Below are positions 1 through 6,566 of a stretch of DNA of 33,167 nucleotides, piece after piece; positions within the stretch are counted from its first letter, which is position 1, and every line of letters starts with the position of its first letter. Source of the stretch: Smithella sp. (GTDB taxonomy: Bacteria; Desulfobacterota; Syntrophia; Syntrophales; Smithellaceae). Made by a program: the position numbers and the translations under genes. The notes below the pieces were generated by a model that saw nothing but the letters and a program-made list of their open reading frames with translations, did not search any database and was not told the origin of the DNA. The DNA is taken from positions 1 to 33,167 of the forward strand of contig JAAZOZ010000033.1 of assembly GCA_012797505.1 (NCBI GenBank). The letters run 5' to 3'.

Positions 1-455
1 AGGGTCACGCACCGGTGAATTTTCTCGCGGAGGATCGACCGGATCCGGCTGGCCAGCAGGTTTTCATGAAGCGGGGAAGCAGCCGCGGGAAGACGATGGC
101 TTTGCATCTGCCCTCTGAGCAAAACGGGCAGGGACGCGCTTTGGGAAAAAATCAGCAAAGCCGGACGGCGTCCGGCCATTCGGGAGAAATATTTCTCGCG
201 GGACGGCGCGGAAAGCGCCAGGAGGTTTTTTGCCGTCGCGGGCGGAACAAGAAGAATCGCGGATTCCCGCCCCGGCGCCGCGGCGAGACTCCGCAGGCAT
301 TGCGGAAAATGCCCGGGAAAACGGATCTTGTGATGTTGCGGCCCGGGAATTCTCCGGAGGCCCAGATAAGGCAGACGGTCCTGAAACAGTTGGCCGGTTG
401 TCGTCTCCCGATGCCGAGAGAGCCGGCTACAGCGGACAGGATGCGTCCTGCTCAA
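1..455 (-). CDS. hprK: HPr kinase/phosphorylase, N-terminal part (cut by window start)
   Basis: An open frame runs from the ptsN 3' end to the window edge without a stop. The translation follows the pattern of the HprK N-terminal domain: a start like TGQLFQDRLPYLGLRRI, then a segment like PALLIFSQSASLPVLL, then ENLLASRIRSILREK just before the HGV region that would precede the Walker A kinase core, which lies outside the window. HprK phosphorylates and dephosphorylates HPr-family proteins on serine. The position directly after ptsN in an rpoN-hpf-ptsN block is the usual proteobacterial place for hprK, and this supports the call more than sequence alone. The start is uncertain: there is no ATG, and the TTG at 455 would overlap ptsN by 29 bases and lacks a clear ribosome site. 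Confidence 0.62.
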   Translation of the reverse strand, partial: MSRTHPVRCSRLSRHRETTTGQLFQDRLPYLGLRRIPGPQHHKIRFPGHFPQCLRSLAAAPGRESAILLVPPATAKNLLALSAPSREKYFSRMAGRRPALLIFSQSASLPVLLRGQMQSHRLPAAASPLHENLLASRIRSILREKIHRCVT

Positions 456-894
456 CGATGGCTTTGTACAAATCGTTTTTGGTTTTCGCATCGATAAGCG
501 TTTTACGGAAGTTGGGCGTTTTTAACATTTTGGAAATTCTGGCCAGCGCTTTCAAATGCTGGCCTGTGGAATGCTCCGGCGCCAAAAGCAGAAAAAAGAG
601 CCGGACCGGCTTCCCGTCGATGGCGTTAAAGGCAATTCCCCGGCGGCTCCGTCCAAAGGCGATCACCATGTCCTGCAGATCGGAAACTTTGCCGTGAGGA
701 ATGGCCACGCCGTCGCCGATGCCCGTTGAACCCAGTTTTTCCCGCTGCTGCAGCACATCGATCGCCCTGGCCCGGTCAATCTTCAGGCCGCTCTCGATCA
801 GAATATTGATCAATTCCGCAAGCACGCCTTCCTTGGTGTCGGACAGAAGGTTTTCGTTGAGAAACTCCATTTTAAAGATTTGATCCAGTCGCAT
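427..894 (-). CDS. ptsN: PTS EIIA(Ntr)-type nitrogen regulatory protein
   Basis: A 155-residue EIIA domain of the fructose/mannitol type that acts in the regulatory, non-transporting PTS-Ntr branch in the cytoplasm. It would take phosphate from NPr/HPr and signal to partners such as potassium transporters or kinases. The phospho-acceptor histidine sits in GVAIPHGK (His67 counted from the ATG at 894). The conserved stretch LFFLLLAPEHSTGQHLKAL follows. An alternative GTG at 903 adds three residues, but the ATG at 894 is preferred because an AGGTG lies about 7 bases upstream. Length and motif order are normal. It sits between hpf and hprK, as in many proteobacterial rpoN clusters, which suggests coupling of PTS state to sigma-54 functions. 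Confidence 0.93.
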   Translation of the reverse strand: MRLDQIFKMEFLNENLLSDTKEGVLAELINILIESGLKIDRARAIDVLQQREKLGSTGIGDGVAIPHGKVSDLQDMVIAFGRSRRGIAFNAIDGKPVRLFFLLLAPEHSTGQHLKALARISKMLKTPNFRKTLIDAKTKNDLYKAIVEQDASCPL

Positions 895-1007
895 GCGCAA
901 CACCTGACGTTGAAATCCGGGACGCTGTTCTGATGTCTCAACCGTCCATCATCCTGATGGGGCGCGGCATTTTTGTGCCGCAGGTCCGAGATCGGCGTTT
1001 TTGTAAA

Positions 1008-1538
1008 TTAACTGTTCGTTTCAATATGGGCGAACTTGCCGTCGTCCAGACGGTGCACCAGGCTCACTTTTTCCGAAGCCGTATCCCGATAGATCAGAAA
1101 ACGCGCCTTGCTGCTCTCCAATTCGAGAACCGCTTCCTCCAGCGACATGGGTTTCAGAATGATCTTGCGGGTTTCAACCACTTTGGAGGAAGCATCGTCC
1201 TCCTCAGGGCCTTCCAGGCTTTTTCCGCCGGGGTGACGGATGCTTTTGGGTTTGTGCTGCCTGTTTTTTTCTTTCTGCTTTTTAAGCTGTTTTTCAATTT
1301 TTACAATGCAACTGTCCACTGCCAGGTGCATGTCCTTGGCTTCTTCTTTTGCGTTCACATTCCATCCGTTGGCGGTCAGGTTGATTTCCACAACATTGCG
1401 AAACTTTTCCGTGGACAGGATCATATGGACTTCGGCAGGCACATCGAGATATTTTTTCAATCTGGCAATCTTTTCCTCTGCATAGGCTTTTTGCCAATTC
1501 TCACCTTCGCCCGTTCTGAAAGTTACCGAAATATTCAT
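1008..1538 (-). CDS. hpf: Ribosome hibernation-promoting factor, long form
   Basis: A 176-residue protein of the HPF/RaiA family. The N-terminal half (about 1-100) has the S30AE fold pattern starting MNISVTFRTGEGENW, with a Lys-rich helix and VEINLTANGWNVNAKEEA. After a charged linker, the last 55-60 residues (KIILKPMSLEEAVLELE, then FLIYRDTASEKVSLVHRLDDGK) form the C-terminal dimerisation domain of long HPF. The protein would bind the 30S decoding region and pair 70S ribosomes into 100S dimers when growth slows. The ATG at 1538 has a strong GGAGGGAGG site. A consensus sigma-70 promoter lies just upstream (1614-1642), so it can be transcribed apart from rpoN. Confidence 0.93.
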   Translation of the reverse strand: MNISVTFRTGEGENWQKAYAEEKIARLKKYLDVPAEVHMILSTEKFRNVVEINLTANGWNVNAKEEAKDMHLAVDSCIVKIEKQLKKQKEKNRQHKPKSIRHPGGKSLEGPEEDDASSKVVETRKIILKPMSLEEAVLELESSKARFLIYRDTASEKVSLVHRLDDGKFAHIETNS

Positions 1539-1613
1539 CCTTTTCCTCCCTCCTGAGTTTAGGCCGTCTAAAACATCTGAAACACGCCTTCACGGCCGGC
1601 AACAAAGGTTAGT

Positions 1614-1642
1614 CGTATAGTGGCGACAAAACCAAATGTCAA
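1614..1642 (-). promoter_or_regulatory. Sigma-70-type promoter for hpf-ptsN-hprK
   Basis: On the minus strand, TTGACA (1642-1637) is followed after exactly 17 bases by TATACG (1619-1614). The -35 is a perfect match and the -10 matches at four of six positions. It lies about 75 bases upstream of the hpf start, in the only sizeable gap of this gene run, between rpoN and hpf. Confidence 0.75.
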
Positions 1643-1655
1643 CCGGAATTTTACC

Positions 1656-1689
1656 GACGGTTTTGATTATATCTCTATTTCAAACCGTC
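1656..1689. other. Inverted repeat between rpoN and hpf
   Basis: GACGGTTT and AAACCGTC (8 bp perfect) flank an 18-base AT-rich spacer just after the rpoN stop. No T-run follows on the minus strand, so it is not a classical intrinsic terminator. It may protect or process the rpoN mRNA 3' end, or serve as an operator next to the hpf promoter. Confidence 0.45.
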
Positions 1690-1693
1690 TGCT

Positions 1694-3166
1694 TCAAAAA
1701 TATTTTTTCCGTTTCGACGACGGCAAAATGCCAGTCATTTCGCGATATTTGGCAACGGTTCTCCTGGCGATATCAATGTTTCTGGCCTTCAGCAGCTTCA
1801 CAATTTCACAATCGCTGTAGGGTTTTTTCGGATCTTCCCTGCTGATAATCTGCCGAATCTCCTCCTTGACGCTTTTGGAGGCGATATTTTCCCCGGACGT
1901 TCTCTGAATGGAGCTGCCAAAGAAATATTTCATTTCAAAGATGCCGCGATGAGAATGCATGTACTTGTTCGTGACCACCCGGCTGATCGTCGATTCGTGC
2001 ATTTCCACATCGTCGGCGATGTTCCGCAGCACCAGCGGCTTCAAATAGTCAATGCCTTTGTCAAAGAAATCTTTCTGATGTTTCACGATGCTTTCGGCGA
2101 CCTTATAAATGGTTTTCTGCCTCTGCTGAATGCTTTTGATCAGCCAGGTCGCCGACTGCACCTTTTCCCGGATATACTTCCTGCCGTTTTCCTTTTCCGC
2201 GGAGTCCTGCCCTCCAATGCCGCCCATGATTTCACGGTAAAAATTGCTGATCCGCAACCGCGGCAACCCGTCATCGTTGAGAACAATCTTGTATTCGTCT
2301 CCCGATTTGACCACATACACATCGGGAATGATGGATTGAACCTTTTCTTCCGAATAGACGGCGCCCGGTTTGGGGTCCATTTTACTGATCAGCAAAACGG
2401 CCATTTCCACTTCCTTCAGGGGAACTTTCAGCCTGCGGGCAATCTGAAGATAATTCTTCAGCTCCAGTTCCTTGAGATGCTCCCGGATAATGGTTTCGAC
2501 AAGCGGATTTTCCCCGGCAAACATTCCGGCCTGAATCAGAAGACATTCCTGAAGATTGCGGGCGGCCACGCCGGCGGGATCAAATTCCTGCACTTTTTTT
2601 AGAACGTTTTCCACCAGGTCTTCGCCGACGTTTTCCAACCGGGCAATCTCCGCCACGGTGGCGCACAAATAGCCGTTGGCATCCAGATTGCCGACGATCT
2701 GCTGCCCGATGCGCACCTCTTCTTCGGTAAACGGAGAAAGTTTCATCTGCCACATGAGATGCTCGGTCAGCGAAGGGCTTTCCGTCAGGACGTTGTCCAG
2801 CGTCGGGGCGTCGCCTTCGGCCCGGTCGTACGAAACGCCCACCGGTCCGTAATCTTCCAGATAATTGTTCCAGTCGAATTCTTCCCTTCCGTCCCCTTCG
2901 CCGGTCAGTTCTGCGGTATGCTCCGGAATCTTGCTTTCTTCCTTCTCGATGGACTGAACGTCCTCTTCGACTTCCGCGCGGATTTCCTCGGCGCTGGCCT
3001 CGTCCGGCGCCGCCTCCTCCAGCAGAGGGTTTTCCTCCATCTCCTGGTTGATCGTATCCACCAGCTCCTGGCGCGAAAGAATCAGGAGCTTGATCGCCTG
3101 CTGGAGCTGCGGCGTCATGATCAGCTGCTGAGACAGCTTCAGATTTTGTCGTAATTCAAAAGCCAT
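1694..3166 (-). CDS. rpoN: RNA polymerase sigma-54 factor
   Basis: A 490-residue RpoN. Region I is at the N-terminus (LRQNLKLSQQLIMTPQLQQA), rich in Gln and Leu as needed for contact with enhancer-binding ATPases. An acidic region II follows (about 50-110: EE, DE and EEDVQSIEKEE runs). The core-binding domain covers about 120-300 (PAGVAARNLQECLLIQA), then the HTH region (ISRVVTNKYMHSHRGIFEMKYFF). The RpoN box ARRTVAKYR at 467-475 recognises the -24 element. Length is normal. It follows lptB by 27 bases, the conserved lptA-lptB-rpoN order. A candidate sigma-54 promoter is present at the far end of the window (32989-33004). Confidence 0.97.
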   Translation of the reverse strand: MAFELRQNLKLSQQLIMTPQLQQAIKLLILSRQELVDTINQEMEENPLLEEAAPDEASAEEIRAEVEEDVQSIEKEESKIPEHTAELTGEGDGREEFDWNNYLEDYGPVGVSYDRAEGDAPTLDNVLTESPSLTEHLMWQMKLSPFTEEEVRIGQQIVGNLDANGYLCATVAEIARLENVGEDLVENVLKKVQEFDPAGVAARNLQECLLIQAGMFAGENPLVETIIREHLKELELKNYLQIARRLKVPLKEVEMAVLLISKMDPKPGAVYSEEKVQSIIPDVYVVKSGDEYKIVLNDDGLPRLRISNFYREIMGGIGGQDSAEKENGRKYIREKVQSATWLIKSIQQRQKTIYKVAESIVKHQKDFFDKGIDYLKPLVLRNIADDVEMHESTISRVVTNKYMHSHRGIFEMKYFFGSSIQRTSGENIASKSVKEEIRQIISREDPKKPYSDCEIVKLLKARNIDIARRTVAKYREMTGILPSSKRKKYF

Positions 3167-3193
3167 GATTGAAAATTGCGCATCCGTTTGTCG

Positions 3194-3916
3194 CTACAAA
3201 CTGAAATCCTCGCCGAAATAGAATTTTTTGGCCAGTTCACTCCGGGCGATGACGTCCGGCTGGCCCTGAACCAGAATTGCGCCCTCATTGATGATATACG
3301 CCCGGTCGCAGCAGGCCAGCGTTTCCCGGACATTATGATCGGAGATAATGATTCCAATCCCTTTATTTTTCAACTTTTCGATAATCTTCTGGATATCGGC
3401 CACCGCCAGCGGATCAATGCCGGCAAAAGGCTCGTCCAGCAGGATGTATTTCGGCGACGTTACCAGCGCCCGGGTAATCTCCACCCTTCTTCTTTCGCCG
3501 CCGGACAGGGAATAGGCGTGGTTTTTCGCGAGCGAAGTCAGATCCAGCTCTCCTAAAAGTTCTTTCAGTCGTTGCCGCCGGTCCTCTTCGCTGATCTCCA
3601 GTGTCTCCAGAATCGCCAGAATGTTTTCCTCGACGGTGAGTTTGCGGAAAATCGACGGCTCCTGCGGAAGATAATTCAGCCCCTTGCGCGCCCTCTTGTA
3701 CATGGGATAGGCGCTGATCTCCTCGTCGTCCAGAAAGATTTCACCGCCGTCGGGCTTCACCAGCCCGACAATCATATAAAAGGTCGTCGTTTTTCCGGCG
3801 CCGTTCGGTCCCAGGAGGCCGACCACCTCCCCCGGTGAGATCGCCAGATCAATCTGGTTGACCACTTTTCTTTTATTGTAAATTTTGACCAGTCCCCTGG
3901 CCGATAAATGACTCAT
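3194..3916 (-). CDS. lptB: LPS export ABC transporter ATP-binding protein
   Basis: A 240-residue cytoplasmic ABC ATPase of the LptB2FG complex, which extracts lipopolysaccharide from the inner membrane and drives it along the Lpt bridge. Visible motifs: Walker A GPNGAGKTT (about 36-44), Q-loop LPQEPSIF, signature LSGGERRR, Walker B ILLDEPFAGIDP and H-loop ISDHNVRE. The signature SGGERRRVEI, the FAGIDP motif and the DHNVRE loop are typical of LptB rather than other importers. It lies 36 bases after lptA and 27 before rpoN, the standard order. The partner permeases LptF and LptG are not in the window. Confidence 0.96.
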   Translation of the reverse strand: MSHLSARGLVKIYNKRKVVNQIDLAISPGEVVGLLGPNGAGKTTTFYMIVGLVKPDGGEIFLDDEEISAYPMYKRARKGLNYLPQEPSIFRKLTVEENILAILETLEISEEDRRQRLKELLGELDLTSLAKNHAYSLSGGERRRVEITRALVTSPKYILLDEPFAGIDPLAVADIQKIIEKLKNKGIGIIISDHNVRETLACCDRAYIINEGAILVQGQPDVIARSELAKKFYFGEDFSL

Positions 3917-3952
3917 CTTCTATCCCGGGGCGCCCGTCCGGCGCCCGTCCGA

Positions 3953-4507
3953 TTATTTTTGTTTCCGCGGGTGGATGATCGCCGTAACCCTTCCGGAATT
4001 TTCGTCGGCGCACTGCTCCACTCTTCCCCGGTTCTCATCGACCTGAATGATGACCCGGCAACCCTTGATCACGCTTTTTTCCTGCTGCAGGACGGGATTT
4101 CCCGTCATGACAAACCGGGCGGTGTCCTGATAATAAACCGCTTCATTTCCCGTGGCCAGCACATCTTTTTGCGTAATCACCACATGGCCGCTTGCCACAA
4201 TTTTTTCAAGGTCTCCCGCCTGCTCCATGCCCGGATCGACCTTTTTTTCTTTCGAATCGCCGGAATCCTTATAGTAAATCGACAAACGGTCCGCCTGGAT
4301 TCGGACATCCCCCTGCTCTGCCACGGCATTGCCGGAAAACACCACCATCCGGCTGGCCTGAAACGCTTCCATTTTATCGGAAACAATCTGAATCGGCTCG
4401 TTTTTGCGCAGCGGATTTTTCGAACCGCCGCCGGTCTGCGCGACAGCCTGAATATTCAAGGCGAACAGAAACCCCAACACGATCAGACCTGTCTTTTTTA
4501 TCGGCAT
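3953..4507 (-). CDS. lptA: LPS transport periplasmic protein LptA
   Basis: A 184-residue protein with an N-terminal signal peptide (MPIKKTGLIVLGFLFALN, cleavage near AVAQ) and an OstA/LptA-type beta-jellyroll. Family features are IQIVSDKMEAFQ, VVFSGNAVAEQGDVRIQADRLSIYY, VASGHVVITQKDVLATGNEAVYY and RFVMTGNPVLQQE. It forms the periplasmic bridge carrying LPS to the outer-membrane LptDE complex. The gene lies 12 bases after lptC and before lptB. An internal charged insert (DSGDSKEKKVDPG) is longer than in the enterobacterial protein. Confidence 0.93.
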   Translation of the reverse strand: MPIKKTGLIVLGFLFALNIQAVAQTGGGSKNPLRKNEPIQIVSDKMEAFQASRMVVFSGNAVAEQGDVRIQADRLSIYYKDSGDSKEKKVDPGMEQAGDLEKIVASGHVVITQKDVLATGNEAVYYQDTARFVMTGNPVLQQEKSVIKGCRVIIQVDENRGRVEQCADENSGRVTAIIHPRKQK

Positions 4508-4519
4508 GAATGGCCCTCA

Positions 4520-5074
4520 TCAGTAAATTTTCGCTTTGACGCCGGAAGCAAGCGCAAGTTCTCCCTTGTCCATCAGAATGGAAAGGCCGACCCCCTGAAT
4601 TTTCATTCGGCTCGTTTCCATCCGGACGGGAGCGTCCGTATAAATTTCTTTCCGGGCGTCGCTGTACCGCAGGACATCGGTGGAAAATTTTTCCCCCGCA
4701 TCGGCCGTGACCACCACATGACCACGGATTTCGACGTCTTTGGTGTCCGTCCGCATCTCGCCCTTGTCGCCCGTCATCACAAAGGTCTTTCCTTTTTGGG
4801 TGACCAGTTTCATCTGAACCTGATCAAACAGGGCCAGATTCTGCTTTTTCTGATACTGGGCGGTTTTCGCCTTTACCTCCCAGCGGAGATCATCCTTGCC
4901 GACTTCCGTATAAAAGAAATCCGCAATGCGAACATCCGCTTCGTCAGGCAAGATCTTGACCAGATTCTCTTTTTTGCCGCCCGGCGCCCGCAGAAAAGCG
5001 TACAGCACAGCTCCTGCAAGCACAAGAATCATCAGCGCAATCGCAGCGATTTTTGCTTTCTTTGAAAACCGCAT
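4520..5074 (-). CDS. lptC: LPS export system protein LptC
   Basis: A 184-residue bitopic protein. One N-terminal transmembrane helix (about residues 8-28, KIAAIALMILVLAGAVLYAF) is followed by a periplasmic LptC jellyroll with repeated strands such as WEVKAKTAQYQKKQNLALF, TGDKGEMRTDTKDVEIRG and FSTDVLRYSDARKEIYTD. It docks to LptB2FG and hands LPS to LptA. The frame is open further upstream, but the ATG at 5074 is chosen because it puts the membrane helix at the N-terminus and avoids a long overlap with kdsC, which ends at 5086. Confidence 0.88.
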   Translation of the reverse strand: MRFSKKAKIAAIALMILVLAGAVLYAFLRAPGGKKENLVKILPDEADVRIADFFYTEVGKDDLRWEVKAKTAQYQKKQNLALFDQVQMKLVTQKGKTFVMTGDKGEMRTDTKDVEIRGHVVVTADAGEKFSTDVLRYSDARKEIYTDAPVRMETSRMKIQGVGLSILMDKGELALASGVKAKIY

Positions 5075-5085
5075 GGTTTTGTATA

Positions 5086-5649
5086 TCACCCGCCTTCTTC
5101 CGTGTAAAGCGATTCGGGTGCGGCAAAATCGTAGCGCCCGGCAATTTCCGGCCAGAAGCCCTGTGCTGTAAGCAGCATTTCGCAGATTTCCCTTACCGCG
5201 CCCTGTCCGCCGCGGCAAACCGTAACGTAATCGACCTGCTTCTTCACCTCATCTGCCGCATCCGCCACCGCAGCGGAAAAGCCAACCAGCCTCAGGACGG
5301 GAATGTCCACAATATCGTCGCCCAGATAAGCGGTTTGCTCCGGCGTCAGGCAATTTTTCCCGAGAATCCGGGCAAAAACATCCTTTTTGTTCAAGGCCCC
5401 CTGATACACTTCCGTAATTTTTAAATCGCGCGCCCGATGATCCACCACCAAAGACGTCCGGCCGGTCAGAATCGCAACCTGAATGCCGTGGCGCTGAAGC
5501 ATCACCAGACCGTGCCCGTCGCGGACATAGAAGTTTTTCATCTCCCGCCCGTCGCTGTCCATAATGATTCTGCCGTCCGTCATGACCCCGTCCACATCCA
5601 GAATCAGCATCTTTATCTTTTCAAGCTTTCCCCGTATCTTCTTTTTCAT
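5086..5649 (-). CDS. kdsC: 3-deoxy-D-manno-octulosonate 8-phosphate phosphatase
   Basis: A 187-residue HAD-superfamily phosphatase that hydrolyses Kdo-8-phosphate to Kdo. The nucleophile motif LDVDGVMTDG lies near the N-terminus (Asp18/Asp20 from the ATG at 5649). ILTGRTS is motif II, and AYLGDDIVDIPVL carries the metal-binding aspartates. Small size without a cap domain is typical of tetrameric KdsC. The frame also opens at a GTG at 5691, but the added residues would be encoded by the heptad repeat (5643-5750), and the ATG at 5649 matches the usual length. The gene follows kdsA, so both Kdo enzymes are adjacent. Confidence 0.9.
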   Translation of the reverse strand: MKKKIRGKLEKIKMLILDVDGVMTDGRIIMDSDGREMKNFYVRDGHGLVMLQRHGIQVAILTGRTSLVVDHRARDLKITEVYQGALNKKDVFARILGKNCLTPEQTAYLGDDIVDIPVLRLVGFSAAVADAADEVKKQVDYVTVCRGGQGAVREICEMLLTAQGFWPEIAGRYDFAAPESLYTEEGG

Positions 5650-5750
5650 TCTTCGCTCATCACTCTTCACTTTCCGCTCATTGCTTTTCACTCATCACTT
5701 TTTTACCATCCACCATCCACCCTTCAGCCTTCGGTCTTCAGCCTTCAGTC
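5643..5750 (-). repeat. Degenerate 7-bp tandem repeat tract between kdsA and kdsC
   Basis: Read on the minus strand, the tract splits cleanly into heptamers. Seven units come first: GACTGAA, GGCTGAA, GACCGAA, GGCTGAA, GGGTGGA, TGGTGGA, TGGTAAA. After a 3-base slip come eight more: GTGATGA, GTGAAAA, GCAATGA, GCGGAAA, GTGAAGA, GTGATGA, GCGAAGA, ATGAAAA. It starts inside the last kdsA codons (the TGA stop is in the first unit) and runs into the kdsC start. The two halves have different consensus sequences. It is probably non-coding filler that may affect kdsC translation initiation. Confidence 0.75.
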
Positions 5751-6566
5751 TTTTTTGATGATTTCATCTATCCTCTTCAACGTCGTCAGCAGTTCTTCGA
5801 GCGAATGGAGATAAAGCGAATTGGCGCCGTCGCATAGCGCTTTTTCAGGATCGGGATGCACTTCCATGAAAATGCCGTCCACGCCCGCCGCGACGGCCGC
5901 CCGCGCCAGGTAGGGCACCATATCCCGCTGGCCGCCGGACGAGGTTCCCATGCCGCCCGGCAACTGCACCGAATGCGTGGCGTCAAAAATAACCGGATAT
6001 CCCATCGCCCGCATGATCGGAAGCGCGCGCACATCGAAAACCAGGTTGTTGTATCCGAAGGACGCGCCGCGTTCGGTGATCAGAATATTTTCATTGCCGG
6101 CCGACTGAATCTTCCCGATGATGTTGGCCACGTCCCAGGGCGCAAGAAACTGTCCTTTCTTCACGTTCACGATCTTCGCCTTTTTCGCGACCTCCACGAC
6201 AAAATCCGTCTGCCGGCACAGAAACGCGGGCACCTGCATCACATCCAGGACGCCGGCCGCTTCGTCAATTTCTTCAAACCGATGCACATCGGAAAGGACC
6301 GGCGCGCCGATTTTTTCCCGAATGTTTTTTAAAATTTTCAGGCCCGCGCGGACGCCCGGTCCCCGGTAGGCGGCAATCGATGTCCGGTTGGCCTTGTCGT
6401 AAGACGCTTTAAAGATGAAAGGAATCTCCAGTTTGTCCGTCAGCTTTTTCAGATACGCGGCAATCTTCATTGCCGAGGTTTCATTTTCCAGAACACAGGG
6501 GCCGGCCATCAGAATAAATCCGGCCTTGCCGCCGATTGTGGAAGAATTCAGTTTCACCTGCTTCAT
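5745..6566 (-). CDS. kdsA: 3-deoxy-8-phosphooctulonate synthase
   Basis: A 273-residue enzyme of the DAHP synthase class I superfamily. It condenses phosphoenolpyruvate with arabinose 5-phosphate to Kdo-8-phosphate, the first committed step of Kdo synthesis. Visible motifs are MAGPCVLE near the N-terminus, FKASYDKANRTS for PEP/A5P binding, VLSDVHRFEEI, VMQVPAFLCRQTD, KKGQFLAPWD, TERGASFGYNNLV, FDATHSVQLPGG and MEVHPDPEKALCDG. Length is normal. Its ATG overlaps the TGA of the upstream TPR gene (ATGA at 6563-6566), so the two are translationally coupled. Confidence 0.96.
   Translation of the reverse strand: MKQVKLNSSTIGGKAGFILMAGPCVLENETSAMKIAAYLKKLTDKLEIPFIFKASYDKANRTSIAAYRGPGVRAGLKILKNIREKIGAPVLSDVHRFEEIDEAAGVLDVMQVPAFLCRQTDFVVEVAKKAKIVNVKKGQFLAPWDVANIIGKIQSAGNENILITERGASFGYNNLVFDVRALPIMRAMGYPVIFDATHSVQLPGGMGTSSGGQRDMVPYLARAAVAAGVDGIFMEVHPDPEKALCDGANSLYLHSLEELLTTLKRIDEIIKKD

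Noticed and set aside
64..300. A 78-codon open frame on the minus strand in the hprK region
   Set aside because: Its Arg/Ser/Pro-rich product resembles no family. The frame one base over matches the HprK N-terminal pattern and stays open to the window edge.
964..981. Hairpin GCGGCA-CAAAAA-TGCCGC between hpf and ptsN
   Set aside because: The stem is short and has no T-run on the minus strand; not enough to call a terminator.
5643..5750. CRISPR-like repeat
   Set aside because: The repeat unit is 7 bp, degenerate and without spacers; no cas gene is present.
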